Notes: generated from the sequence alone by a model not told the origin. Positions 25,701 to 33,124 are shown, numbered from the stretch's first letter. The stretch: DNA of 49,434 nucleotides from Elusimicrobiota bacterium (GCA_016207665.1 JACQPG010000043.1:1-49434); one strand, 5' to 3'. Numbers and translations are program-made.

Positions 25701-27391
25701 ATGGCCGCGGTCCGAGATTCTTCGACAGCGTCGATGACGAGGAGCTCGACCGTATCGCCCGCGCCACGGGCGCCAACGCCCTTTACGCCATCGATGTGTT
25801 CAAGATCAGCCCCGTCAACCTCTGGGGAACGGGCGGGGGTTCGCCTTTCGCCCTTCACAGCTACACCGTCAAGGATGAGCATGGCGGCAACGAGGCCGCT
25901 CGGCGCTTCGTCGAACGGGCCCATCGCAAGGGGTTCAAGGTCGCTTTCGACGAGATACCCAACCACGCCGGGCTCGGCAGCGAGGAGGTGGAGCTCTCGC
26001 CTCAAAATTTCATCCATATCCCTGCGCCCGAGCAGCCCAAGCTCGGAGAGGATCCCGAACAGTACAAGAGGCGGATTCTTGCGCAGGTGCCGCATGCCAC
26101 GGCCGAGCGCTACTCTCCCGCCTATCATCTGCTCAGCACCACTCATTATCCGGGCCACGAGGGCAAGCCGTTTTGGATATTGGTCCACCATCCGCTGAGT
26201 GTTTATCCGAACTACGTCGAGATGTGGATCGACATGGCTCAAAGGGATTTCTCCAGGGCGGCTACCCGTCAGTGGATTATCGACAAGCTCATCGAGAGGC
26301 ATGATTCTCTTGGCCACGACCTTGATCGTTTCGACATGGCCTCATATCTGATCAACGCGCGCTATTATTCGCATTGGGTGGCCCAATTGGAGGCGGAAAT
26401 CCGCGTCAGCCGGGGCAAGGTGAGAGAGGAGATCGAGAAATTCCTCAATGGTTTCAAGGAGCGCTGGAAGCAAACGGGCAAGGTCGAGATACTCAAGGAA
26501 GTCATCGCCGGCGTGCGCCAGCGAAGGCCGAGGCTCGGAGTGTTTCCCGAGGGTTATGGGCGCTTCCATGAGCTGTCCGGCATCGGAGCCAACTCCATCT
26601 ACAACAAGGTGGGATTATACGATGCCATGGTCCGGGCGGCCGAGAAAGGCCTGGTGGACAAGCTGGAGGAGGCGATCGACGACCTGGCTTATCGGACCTG
26701 GCAACTAGGCGGAGCCAGTTGGACCAATTTCGCCGGGACCTTCGATGGCGGGGAGGGCAACCCCTATGACAAGTTCGGCGATGCGGCTCGGCCCATGATC
26801 GCCACCGCTCTCTTGCAGTCGCATACGCTGATCAACAACGGGCTTGAGCTGGGCACGCGTCAAGCCGACCGGCTGATCGGCGATCTTCGGGCCTCCGGCG
26901 ACCTGGCCAAGGATATTCCCTTCGACATCCCGGTTTCCATCAACTGGCCGAAAATAGATCCCGAGAACGCGGATTTCTTTCGCAGGGTGATCGCCGTCCG
27001 CAGGGCTCGTCATGATTTTTTCTCCCGCCAAGCCGTCATCACCCGGCTCCAGGCCGACGCCAAGGAGCGCAAGCCCATCGTGGCTTGGACCCGAGCCTAT
27101 CGCGACCCCCAATCCGGTTCGCAAAAGACGCTTCTTTTCGCCGTCAATTACGGGCGTCACGAAAGCTGGCAGCGCTTCCGCTTTCCCAAGCCGGTGCTGG
27201 CTTCGTTCGGAGCTTTTTCGCTCAGGGCCGACCGCCATTATGTCTTGAAAGAGCTTTTCGAGCAGGGCGGGCAAGCGCGGGATCACGGCCTGCGCACCGG
27301 CGCGGAGCTGTCTGAGCAGGGCATCGTCCTGGGGGTGAAAGCCTTCGACCTGCAGGTGTTCGAGCTCGAGGAAGTCGCCCCGAATCGCTGA
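19784..27391 (+). CDS. 2535-residue exported fusion: subtilase-like segments, HEAT-like repeats, C-terminal GH13 domain
   Basis: The start (ATG 19784) follows a GGGAAAG ribosome binding site and encodes a signal peptide, a disordered stretch and a transmembrane segment at about 190-225. Residues 670-930 resemble a subtilase. The His motif is DWDGHETW (His710), the oxyanion Asn is in AGNAG (Asn796), and Ser896 lies in GSSGSVA. The expected Asp motif reads AVGTGKG without Asp, so this protease is probably inactive. Helical HEAT-like repeats cover about 1020-1265. A second partial subtilase-like core (GVLVIAPAGDAGP, near 1530) has Asp in place of Asn. From about 1865 the protein is an alpha-amylase-family GH13 enzyme: DEIPNH (Asp2056, Asn2060, His2061), nucleophile Asp2184 in DRFDMA, acid Glu2256 in FPEGYG, and Asp2321 in GTFDGG. 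The sugar importer genes start two genes downstream, suggesting action on alpha-glucans at the cell surface or in the periplasm. Confidence 0.85.
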   Translation: MKKAAAAGLSLLLVVFSWGPATLGVMASAGKASGRRIAPLSSRFSQRFLGSASVDRLARPPRSPGTRRPGLELSDPSLPRSANPSAQRRLAESLAALERETPLDALPADASDSERSQAAESSFLAKMGARISPGGARAVSANPPPSRYPLALLRRAGRTVKAGVWTTAISLMGSPALAATPAATPGWSDPMAYVLAGAAIMAVGFVSVLFLSAAIRYFVYRLILFKGRGITEEQFQAVLKSEIGRDPLMSWVADLVSSSRELRGPVFSMVRNGRIHLRPELASSPYLLRLILVQRFLYSRSIKSRAPMSWRPLELSRWFIAETKARGGVALEMLGFRFLERALRQSQLSLKLDLPFEMLVLNASEKTRDPGIYERLSGGQAQVSYASAADPASELDKPQNAARYQAVVIDQSWTLLSVQEGSKSQLRRIERSLDQLDNLHWTAEGRRAQGQGKALSSPRYQELADEASGSVFQEGLKDLVAIRLIAALYRSLTDEGFAFLPFGSDDPGVEIWEKLFRYWRTQDGGQFSVVRVDYENGGHVLMVRKAEAKEGLLIVLKDAPVAASIPLIRTDEELRQARLALAEAGQAALLGQLDRVGARIEHVWGVDGHAPQSSDDPESEPLIGLYVTVPRSRAGELRDVALRSSAAQGHWSSGRAPPGVDIVAIHNLGPVLEQGISGQGSKIVAVGTGKGHSVESIDITRRGHEDWDGHETWTLSLLKRLAKGAVGAVVKVFPSSGRGAFSGPIMAAGTIGWQRGDTIYLALGSSDQVLSDFFSRLTLKRNPNGQFVTVLASAGNAGFQAPPASPARGRRVFAVGAYSQGSIPHFAVPGPSLDPNYFFPRRYWFPHVVAESGSSERNGSSPGPNSHAIYSGRSPFAPKTLDDSSDGSQTGKVGSSGSVAIAAAIEALVKEALDRKKAIHGFVADNLPVVRNALLMLTARDQALPVWHQGAGLLDGGAAVQWVLSQDWSAHPGWIEDLREIQSLEDRVYRPARHSSPRPVVRFSHVSETALTQAVAPEARDKALAALRRERLDVLPRLLDLMDHKVWLVRRQAALALWNVMAIRQTLPEEQERALSAEESNGLTRAAQALLRRALDDPEPRVSEICFLALAEFPAGPEDALIGLAASSSRLRIGLYAAYAAVRRGNASAIARLKQHATYGEASARFTAVWLAGELGGLADTEMAEILAAQVSDRSGSQELRHLALASLAKIARAAPGSLREGETGRIREIADPGALSDKAIALILSGIDADNPALASDALQFFQTVLSPAVAVRMRREPLRGAVSDFVTGQRLAATRYEVYARLLELLAPAAQIPMASWPGLPQPGGRGVPGVDRALGYLDILVEPPQSPARWPRYWRSYPELSDCGDEQALKALGLDSGWLDRFAARLNAVLPLSGAIWLRVPEHKAHALGSQLESRGYRLKPALAQYPALGLSRASSEKDAIILSQEALPSLPSGPSPILVKISARAPVSEAVSMATMEALYAKQAAHPGRPLIIHSDLFSHPSEAKEQLSNELQDQLMLNGVLVIAPAGDAGPSEESLGNGSRLALLVGASGPVSGLQGYSSRDRDGRVAWSEPVSDSDIDLARHARRVFSRPSSAVDASALALLESLSASTPLLAEVTGELLPGVLASLSPQAREELRQPLWDLARRLMPGPPFVVRVAQQMADWVGALMIEAAPERNLSPPRRFGTGAAAAASAVKLGELAQRLADAFKARGRPLPPEWHLYLLWLAHRALSSPSDPSGPGLFDNLERAMAMLEADLAKPERIERLSSRMMADLKSKQTHRPGTQRRRPWSWRPWRRQPSPSVAVSEALPQSRRSVEEGGRGDPASRPTVSELKQVLGDGAIVLDEGLTGRSSAFSFLERYVARGVGLEGFYYSKRELERELGEEALLGQWDHFFRYLDNLLAPFPWAGNLRRQLSQIQKGSEPLPRRNQRLNALLEETLDELREEALRADESSWDQFHGYMMFARAYGRGPRFFDSVDDEELDRIARATGANALYAIDVFKISPVNLWGTGGGSPFALHSYTVKDEHGGNEAARRFVERAHRKGFKVAFDEIPNHAGLGSEEVELSPQNFIHIPAPEQPKLGEDPEQYKRRILAQVPHATAERYSPAYHLLSTTHYPGHEGKPFWILVHHPLSVYPNYVEMWIDMAQRDFSRAATRQWIIDKLIERHDSLGHDLDRFDMASYLINARYYSHWVAQLEAEIRVSRGKVREEIEKFLNGFKERWKQTGKVEILKEVIAGVRQRRPRLGVFPEGYGRFHELSGIGANSIYNKVGLYDAMVRAAEKGLVDKLEEAIDDLAYRTWQLGGASWTNFAGTFDGGEGNPYDKFGDAARPMIATALLQSHTLINNGLELGTRQADRLIGDLRASGDLAKDIPFDIPVSINWPKIDPENADFFRRVIAVRRARHDFFSRQAVITRLQADAKERKPIVAWTRAYRDPQSGSQKTLLFAVNYGRHESWQRFRFPKPVLASFGAFSLRADRHYVLKELFEQGGQARDHGLRTGAELSEQGIVLGVKAFDLQVFELEEVAPNR

Positions 27392-27409
27392 TCCAGCTGT
27401 GGGTCCGAG

Positions 27410-27429
27410 GGCCTAGAAGGGGCTAGGCC
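27410..27429. other. 7-bp hairpin GGCCTAG / CTAGGCC
   Basis: A perfect 7-bp inverted repeat with a 6-base loop (aagggg), 19 bp after the stop of the giant gene. It combines the two orientations of the CTAGGCC motif. It may be a terminator or regulatory structure; there is no T-run. Confidence 0.5.
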
Positions 27430-27448
27430 TAAGGTTCTGGCCGCCGAG

Positions 27449-27461
27449 GGACTTAAAGTCC
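27449..27461. other. Palindrome GGACTTAAAGTCC
   Basis: Two perfect 6-bp arms around a single central A, located 24 bp upstream of the putative -10 at 27485. The position fits an operator or activator site. No regulator is identified. Confidence 0.4.
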
Positions 27462-27484
27462 TTCCCGGCTCATCGGCGAAAGCC

Positions 27485-27490
27485 TATACT
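27485..27490 (+). promoter_or_regulatory. Putative -10 box of the transporter operon
   Basis: TATACT, 4 nt before ATG 27495 and 10 nt before ATG 27501. No consensus -35 at 17 bp. An activator bound at 27449-27461 could substitute for it. Confidence 0.4.
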
Positions 27491-27494
27491 GGTG

Positions 27495-29009
27495 ATGGCG
27501 ATGAGTTCCCGCGTCCTAGCTTCACTTCAGATCGTCATACTGCTCTTCGTCCAGCTTTTTGCCCAGCCCGCCCAGGCTGGCCTTCGTTGGAAACTCGGCA
27601 GGGAAAAACACGCCAGGCCCGCCAGGCTTACCGGCCCTTTCCGAATATTCCGATCCCAGCCGCCCCGGGTCGACCCTCTTGGGGTTTCGGGGTCCAAGGA
27701 AGGCTCATCCGCAGCCTTGCCCCAGATCGATGGATCCTCCTCCCAAGAACGGGCGATGGCCGACCCCGCGGCCTCTTACCGGCCAGAGCGGTCTTCGGTC
27801 CAGGAGCTCGCTCGAGTCGAGGACAAAGACGCTCCGGCGGCTAGGGCCCTGGTTTTTCTGGCCCTCCAGGGGAGAGCGGTCCAGGAATCGACCTGGGATG
27901 GCCTTATTCGACGGATAAGCCAGGAGCCTGAGCTGGCTCGTGAGCTCAGCGGCAAGGCTCGGGTCAGATTGGTGTTGGCCGGCAATAATCCCCGCGCCGG
28001 GGCTCTATCCGAGGCCGACAAGCCGGAGCTGGCGCAGGCGTTGGCTGCTTCGGGCATCGCGATTCCAATCGAGGTCGAGAAGGTTCCCATCGACTGGTCG
28101 AAGCCCGAGAGAGGAGGGAGGGACTCGGGACAAGCGGCCCTTTCCGCCAAGGCTTCGCGCGCGCGCTTTACCATCGCTTCCCTGATCGCCGAGCCGGCGT
28201 TTTTGGCCAGGACTTTCTGGGTCTCCGTCACCCGTCCGACTTTATCGGAAATATTAGGCGGGATCGCGACCAAGGCCGTTCCCTTCGTCATTTCAGTGGG
28301 GGTATGGACCCATGATATCGGGACGGGAAAGCCGTTGGCTCTGGCGGCGGCGATCGGCCTTTCTTTCGCCCTGGATACTTTTCATGGTATTTGGATCAAC
28401 ACCTGGAATAATTTTCAGCATAATGTCTACAAACTGAGAGGCTCCGATTATCAATTCCTATTCAACTGGGGTTATGGCCAATTGTGGAACGTCACGTTCC
28501 GGAGCATCATTTGGTCGTCCAAGCCTGGGATCATCGCGCCTTGGGCTTTCGCTTATTGGGGGGACGTGATAAAGTCGAGCGTCCCAGGAACGGTGTTCGG
28601 AACATTGGGTTATCGAGGTTTGAACAACCTTTACGGGCATGGTCGGATCAAGCGCTGGCAAAGATCGGCCCTCCAGCAGCTCAGGGATATTTTCTTTCTC
28701 GTATCATCGACCTTTTTCATGGCCGGTTCCATGGGCCGTTTTTGGGCGGTATTCTGGGCGCAGCAGTCGATCGACTTTGCCATCTACGTATTGAGCGTGA
28801 TCCTCAAGAAAAGGGATATCCTTTATGTGGTGGATCCCGAGATCGCCCGGACGCCGGAATTCAAGGCTCTCTATCCTTTCGACCAACACCTCGAGCCGGC
28901 TTGGCGCCAGGCCTTGGAGGAAGTGCTGAAGAATCCCATGATATGGCCGCTGGTTCGGGCCTATCAGTGGTTACGGGGCGGATCGCCGGGTTCCAACCCG
29001 CATGTCTGA
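27495..29009 (+). CDS. Exported multi-pass membrane protein, unknown function
   Basis: About 504 residues, starting MAMSSRVLASLQIVILLF. That start closely resembles the start of the exported HAD-like protein at 33705 (MKRMSSRIIASLLAVALF), hinting at a shared export-leader module. A signal peptide (to about residue 28) is followed by a disordered Arg/Pro/Ser linker and a small alpha/beta-looking domain (about 105-200, with RVRLVLAGNNP). Then come several hydrophobic segments between about 245 and 430 with many tryptophans (HGIWINTWNNFQHN, FNWGYGQLWNV). I recognise no family. GTG 27492, ATG 27495 and ATG 27501 are all possible starts. The stop overlaps the next gene, the transporter ATPase, by 8 bp, so it probably belongs to the sugar-uptake operon. 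Confidence 0.75.
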   Translation: MAMSSRVLASLQIVILLFVQLFAQPAQAGLRWKLGREKHARPARLTGPFRIFRSQPPRVDPLGVSGSKEGSSAALPQIDGSSSQERAMADPAASYRPERSSVQELARVEDKDAPAARALVFLALQGRAVQESTWDGLIRRISQEPELARELSGKARVRLVLAGNNPRAGALSEADKPELAQALAASGIAIPIEVEKVPIDWSKPERGGRDSGQAALSAKASRARFTIASLIAEPAFLARTFWVSVTRPTLSEILGGIATKAVPFVISVGVWTHDIGTGKPLALAAAIGLSFALDTFHGIWINTWNNFQHNVYKLRGSDYQFLFNWGYGQLWNVTFRSIIWSSKPGIIAPWAFAYWGDVIKSSVPGTVFGTLGYRGLNNLYGHGRIKRWQRSALQQLRDIFFLVSSTFFMAGSMGRFWAVFWAQQSIDFAIYVLSVILKKRDILYVVDPEIARTPEFKALYPFDQHLEPAWRQALEEVLKNPMIWPLVRAYQWLRGGSPGSNPHV

Positions 29010-30096
29010 AGTCATACTCTCCGGCGTCAAGAAATCCTTCGGCGATCGCTCGGTGATCAAGGGAGTGGATCTCGAGATCCGCTCGGGCGAGCTTCTCGTC
29101 ATGGTGGGGCCTTCCGGCTGCGGCAAGACCACCCTGCTGCGGCTGATCGCGGGACTCGAGGCCATGGAGGAGGGGGATATCTACATTGGCGGCCGCAAGG
29201 TCAACGAGCTGGTCCCCCGGGATCGCGATATCTCCATGGTGTTCCAATCCTACGCGCTCTATCCTCACATGTCGGTGCGGGAAAACATGGCTTTCGGCTT
29301 GACGCTGCGCCGGCTCCCCGCCGGGGAGATCGACGAGCGGGTGGCCGAAGCCGCGGAGCTCTTGGGCATCGCGGGCTTGCTCGAGCGCAGGCCGGCCGCG
29401 CTTTCGGGAGGGCAGCGCCAGCGGGTGGCCATGGGCCGGGCCATCGTGCGCCGTCCCAAGCTCTTTCTCTTCGATGAGCCGCTCTCGAACCTGGACGCGG
29501 GCCTGCGGGTGCAGATGCGCGGCGAAATAGCCCGATTGCATCGGCGGCTCGGGGCCACGATGATCTATGTTACCCATGACCAGGTCGAGGCCATGACCCT
29601 GGCCAGCCGCCTGGCCGTCTTCGACTCCGGAAGGCTGCTGCAGTCCGGCCCGCCGCTGGAGCTCTATCATCGCCCGGCCAACCGCTTCGTGGCGCAATTC
29701 CTCGGCTCGCCCGCGATGAACATGCTCGAGGCCCGTTTGGAGAGCGGGCGGTTGAGCGGGCGGGGCTTTTCCTTGACCGCCCCGGCGGATCTGTCCGCGG
29801 CGTCGGGTCCGGTGCTCGTGGGTCTTCGGCCCCAGGACCTGCATTTGGCCGATCAAGGGCCGATACGGGGCTGCATCGAGGCGATCGAGAGGCTGGGATC
29901 CGACGGGTACGCCTTCCTCTCCACGGAGGCCGGTCCCGTGGCCGCCCGCTTCGATCCCGATTCTCCGGTCTCAGTGGGCGCCCAGGCCCAGGTCGCGCCA
30001 TGGGGCGACAGCCTCTACGTTTTCAGCCCGGATGGCCAGAGAGCCTTGCGCCATCCGGGGCGCGACGCCGTCCGTCAGACCGCCGCCCAGCCGTGA
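29002..30096 (+). CDS. Sugar ABC transporter ATP-binding protein (MalK/UgpC type)
   Basis: A 364-residue ATPase subunit for carbohydrate uptake. Walker A GPSGCGKTT lies at 36-44, the Q-loop is in VFQSYALYPHMSV, the ABC signature is LSGGQRQRVAMGRA from residue 134, and Walker B is LFLFDEPLSNLD. The H-loop histidine is in YVTHDQ. The C-terminal third (about 240-364) is the TOBE regulatory region of the MalK/UgpC/MsmK group. It overlaps the preceding membrane protein by 8 bp and the following binding-protein/permease fusion by 4 bp. The latter is specific enough to show that these subunits work together. Sugar specificity cannot be read here; the linked GH13 domain suggests maltodextrins. Confidence 0.95.
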   Translation: MSEVILSGVKKSFGDRSVIKGVDLEIRSGELLVMVGPSGCGKTTLLRLIAGLEAMEEGDIYIGGRKVNELVPRDRDISMVFQSYALYPHMSVRENMAFGLTLRRLPAGEIDERVAEAAELLGIAGLLERRPAALSGGQRQRVAMGRAIVRRPKLFLFDEPLSNLDAGLRVQMRGEIARLHRRLGATMIYVTHDQVEAMTLASRLAVFDSGRLLQSGPPLELYHRPANRFVAQFLGSPAMNMLEARLESGRLSGRGFSLTAPADLSAASGPVLVGLRPQDLHLADQGPIRGCIEAIERLGSDGYAFLSTEAGPVAARFDPDSPVSVGAQAQVAPWGDSLYVFSPDGQRALRHPGRDAVRQTAAQP

Positions 30097-32240
30097 TATT
30101 CTCGTCGCTGTTGTTCTTGATCCTGGCGGCTGAGGCTCAACCGCTTAAGCTCTGGCATGCCTATCGCGGCGGCGAGGAGAAGGCCCTGGAAAGGGTGTTG
30201 GCGGCCTACTCCCGGCAAACGGGCCGCCCGGTCGAGCTTCTGGCGGTTCCGTACGACGTTTTCTCCTCCAAGCTCACCGCCGCCATTCCGCATGGCCATG
30301 GCCCTGACGTTTTCATCTATTCGCATGAGAATGTCGGCATGTTCCAGAGATTGGGTCTGGTCGCCCCCTTGGATGGATCGATCCGGCTGGAGGACTATTT
30401 CCCCAACGCGGTGGATGCCCTTCGCATCGAGGGGAGGACCTACGGCTATCCCTTGTCCTTCAAATGCCTGGCTCTCTACCTTAATAACGCCTTGGCGTCC
30501 AAGCCGCCCGAGAACACGCAGCAATGGCTGGCACAGCTTCGCGCCTTGAGCCGGCCCGCCGATAACCGTTTCGGCTTGGCGTATGAGTCCGGAAACTTCT
30601 ATTTTCATGCCCCTTTTCTCTTCGGCTACGGCGGAGAGCTGTTCGATCGCGCGGGACGGGCCCGCTTCGACGGCGAGAGCCTGCCCCGCTCCTTCGCCTT
30701 CGTCAAGAGGCTCCAAGACGAGGGCCTGATACCCCAGGAAACCTCCGGAGCCCTGATCAAATCGCTGTTCAACGAGGGGCGCGCGGCCATGGTGATCAGC
30801 GGTCCCTGGTTCGCGGGGGAGATATCCCCTGGAATCCGCTATTCCATCGCTCCGCTTCCCCGCAACAGCGAGACGGGTCTTCCGCTGAGCCCTTTCCTGG
30901 GAGTCGAGGCGGCCCTGGTTTCATCGCGCTCGGGGGACCAGAGCGGGGCGCGGGGATTGGCTCGCTTCCTGTCTCTGGGGGAGGCCTCGGCGATACGAGC
31001 CACGCTCGGCCGCCAGGTTCCGGCCGATGTGGCGGCTTATCGCAGGCCCGAGCTGCGTTCGGATCCCTTCATCTCCGCTTTCGGCCGCGCCGCGGTCCAT
31101 GCCGCGCCTATGCCCAATACTCCGGAACTGGCCCGGGTTTGGGAGCCGATGAAATTGGCTCTGCGCGGCGTATTGCAAGGCCAGTCTTCCCCGGAGCAAG
31201 GAGCGGCCCTGGCGAGCCGGCGCTATCGCGCGCTCTACCGCGAGCGTCCCCCGGAAGCCTCCCCTCGGCCCTATCTCCTCCTCTTGTTCTTGCTCGGCGT
31301 GGCGATCTCCTTTTGGGCCTGGCGGAGGGCGCGATCGGGCCAGCCCTCGCGTTATCGCCGCCTTGGGAGGGCGATGGCTTATATGGCGCCCGCCGCGGCC
31401 GGGGTCTTCGTCTTGATCGTGTTCCCGCTGCTCATCGGCATGGGGCTGGCCTTTTTCCACCATGAGGCGGGGCGTTTCTCTTTCGTGGGCTTGGCTAATT
31501 TCGTCGACATACTCCGTTCCAGGGGTTATTATGTCAGCGAACCCCTGTCGTTCTACTTCACGCTGGCGGTCACTGTGCTTTGGACCGTGGTCAATGTCGC
31601 GCTGCATGTCGGCATCGGCCTGGCCTTGGCCCTGGCCTTGCGCAGCCCGTTGCTGCGGCTGCGCGGGGTATTCCGCGTGTTGCTCATCGTTCCCTGGGCC
31701 GTTCCCAATTACATCACGGCCCTCATTTGGAAGGGGATGTTCCACCGCCAGTTCGGCGCCATCAACGCCTTGCTGGAGTCGCTCGGAGTCGAGCCCATCA
31801 GCTGGTTCGCGCGTTTTTCCACCGCTTTCGCGGCCAATGTGGCGACCAATACCTGGCTCGGGTTCCCTTTCATGATGGTGGTTTGCTTGGGAGCCCTGCA
31901 GTCCATCCCCTCGGAGCTTTACGAGGCGGCGGAGGTCGACGGCGCCTCGCGTTGGCATCGGTTCCGCCATATCACGCTGCCGCTCTTGCGCCCGGCGCTG
32001 GGTCCGGCCGTGGTTTTGGGCACGATCTGGACTTTCAACATGTTCAACATCGTCTACCTGGTCTCCGGCGGCGAGCCTGGCGGCGGCACGGATATCCTGG
32101 TTTCCGAGGCCTATCGCTGGGCCTTCCAACGCAATGAGCAATACGGCTTCGCGGCCGCTTACTCGGTGCTGATATTCCTGTTCTTGGTCGCCTACACCGC
32201 GTTCCTGAGGAGGATCGCGGGCCGGGCCGAGGCGGCATGA
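30093..32240 (+). CDS. Fused sugar-binding protein and MalF-type permease
   Basis: A 715-residue fusion. The GTG start at 30093 overlaps the ATPase stop codon and encodes a very short signal peptide (IFSSLLFLILAAEA). Residues about 17-385 form an extracellular sugar-binding domain of the MalE type (LKLWHAYRGGEEKALERVL, GPDVFIYSHENVG, MVISGPWFAGE). An extra transmembrane segment (YLLLLFLLGVAISFWAW, about 394-412) then returns the chain to the cytoplasm. The MalF/UgpA-type permease core follows from about 428, with six further segments and the EAA loop (EAAEVDGASRWHRF, from about 611) that contacts the ATPase. The topology is consistent: a periplasmic binding domain tethered to its own channel. 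No separate binding-protein gene is found in the operon. Confidence 0.92.
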   Translation: MIFSSLLFLILAAEAQPLKLWHAYRGGEEKALERVLAAYSRQTGRPVELLAVPYDVFSSKLTAAIPHGHGPDVFIYSHENVGMFQRLGLVAPLDGSIRLEDYFPNAVDALRIEGRTYGYPLSFKCLALYLNNALASKPPENTQQWLAQLRALSRPADNRFGLAYESGNFYFHAPFLFGYGGELFDRAGRARFDGESLPRSFAFVKRLQDEGLIPQETSGALIKSLFNEGRAAMVISGPWFAGEISPGIRYSIAPLPRNSETGLPLSPFLGVEAALVSSRSGDQSGARGLARFLSLGEASAIRATLGRQVPADVAAYRRPELRSDPFISAFGRAAVHAAPMPNTPELARVWEPMKLALRGVLQGQSSPEQGAALASRRYRALYRERPPEASPRPYLLLLFLLGVAISFWAWRRARSGQPSRYRRLGRAMAYMAPAAAGVFVLIVFPLLIGMGLAFFHHEAGRFSFVGLANFVDILRSRGYYVSEPLSFYFTLAVTVLWTVVNVALHVGIGLALALALRSPLLRLRGVFRVLLIVPWAVPNYITALIWKGMFHRQFGAINALLESLGVEPISWFARFSTAFAANVATNTWLGFPFMMVVCLGALQSIPSELYEAAEVDGASRWHRFRHITLPLLRPALGPAVVLGTIWTFNMFNIVYLVSGGEPGGGTDILVSEAYRWAFQRNEQYGFAAAYSVLIFLFLVAYTAFLRRIAGRAEAA

Positions 32241-33082
32241 AAAGTCTTCCCTGGAGAGTGCTGCTGCTCCATGCCGGGCTGGTCATAGCCTGCCTGATCG
32301 CGCTCTATCCGGTGTTGTGGGTGCTGCGTCTGGCCTTTTCCGAGGACGGGACGCTGTCTCTTACGTTGAGCCTGATCCCGGATAAGCCGAGCTGGAGGCA
32401 TTTCTCCGCCATATTGGGAGAGGTGGACGCTCAAGGCCGGTGGATATTCGGCCGGCAATTGCTGGCGAGCTGCCTCGTCTCCACCGCGACCACGATGGTG
32501 GGCCTGGCATTGTCCGTCACTTCCGCCTACGCCCTGTCCCGTTTCTCCTTTCCGGGGCGGCAGGGTTTCATGGGCCTGTTGCTGATCACCCAGATGCTTC
32601 CCGGGACGCTGATGTTGATTCCGCTCTATTCGATACTGGAGAAGCTTGGGCTTCTCGACAGCCTTTCGGGGCTGGCTCTCGTCTACGCCACGACCAGCCT
32701 TCCCTTCTGCGTCTGGATGCTGAAGGGCTATTTCGACACCATCCCCAAGGATCTCGAGGAAGCCGCCGCTATCGACGGAGCCAATGACTGGCAGATCTTT
32801 TGGCGCGTGATTCTTCCCCTGGCGCGCCCGGCCTTGGCCGTGACCGCCCTATTTTCCTTCCTGACGGCTTGGAACGAATTCATCCTCGCCGCCACTCTTC
32901 TCAACGACGCCTCGCGCTTCACCCTTCCCGTGGCCTTGCAGCGCCACGTCGGCGAGTACACCACGGAATGGGGGCTTTTCGCGGCAGGCGCGATCGTCGT
33001 CTCGATCCCCGTCATGGCCCTGTTCTTTTATTTGCAGAAGCACCTGGTGGGGGGACTGACCGCCGGAAGCATCAAGGGCTAG
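32237..33082 (+). CDS. MalG-type sugar ABC transporter permease
   Basis: A 281-residue inner-membrane permease, the usual MalG/UgpE length, with six transmembrane segments. The EAA loop is EEAAAIDGANDWQIFWRVILPL (quoted in part: EEAAAIDGAND), which docks onto the ATPase. It ends with the GGLTAGSIKG tail typical of the family. The start overlaps the stop of the fusion gene by 4 bp (ATGA). With the MalK-type ATPase and the fused binding protein/MalF it completes an importer. The operon seems to end here, because the next gene has its own promoter. Confidence 0.95.
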   Translation: MKSLPWRVLLLHAGLVIACLIALYPVLWVLRLAFSEDGTLSLTLSLIPDKPSWRHFSAILGEVDAQGRWIFGRQLLASCLVSTATTMVGLALSVTSAYALSRFSFPGRQGFMGLLLITQMLPGTLMLIPLYSILEKLGLLDSLSGLALVYATTSLPFCVWMLKGYFDTIPKDLEEAAAIDGANDWQIFWRVILPLARPALAVTALFSFLTAWNEFILAATLLNDASRFTLPVALQRHVGEYTTEWGLFAAGAIVVSIPVMALFFYLQKHLVGGLTAGSIKG

Positions 33083-33095
33083 GGTCCGGTTCCCC

Positions 33096-33124
33096 TTGTG
33101 TATGATCTCCGATTGTGTTAATTT
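33096..33124 (+). promoter_or_regulatory. Putative promoter of the receiver gene
   Basis: TTGTGT (33096-33101), a 17-bp spacer and TAATTT (33119-33124), in an AT-rich stretch unlike the surrounding sequence. It gives a leader of about 17 nt with GAGG 7 nt before the TTG start. Confidence 0.45.

Noticed and set aside
27433-27494. Possible cyclic-di-GMP-type riboswitch before the membrane protein
   Set aside because: Some short pieces (cggcgaaagcc) resemble riboswitch cores, but the conserved tetraloop receptor and pairing could not be assembled. A promoter with an upstream palindrome explains the stretch better.
30000-30092. Upstream start for the binding-protein/permease fusion
   Set aside because: These 31 codons overlap the ATPase gene in another frame and would place a hydrophilic stretch before the signal peptide. 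The GTG at 30093 gives a clean leader.
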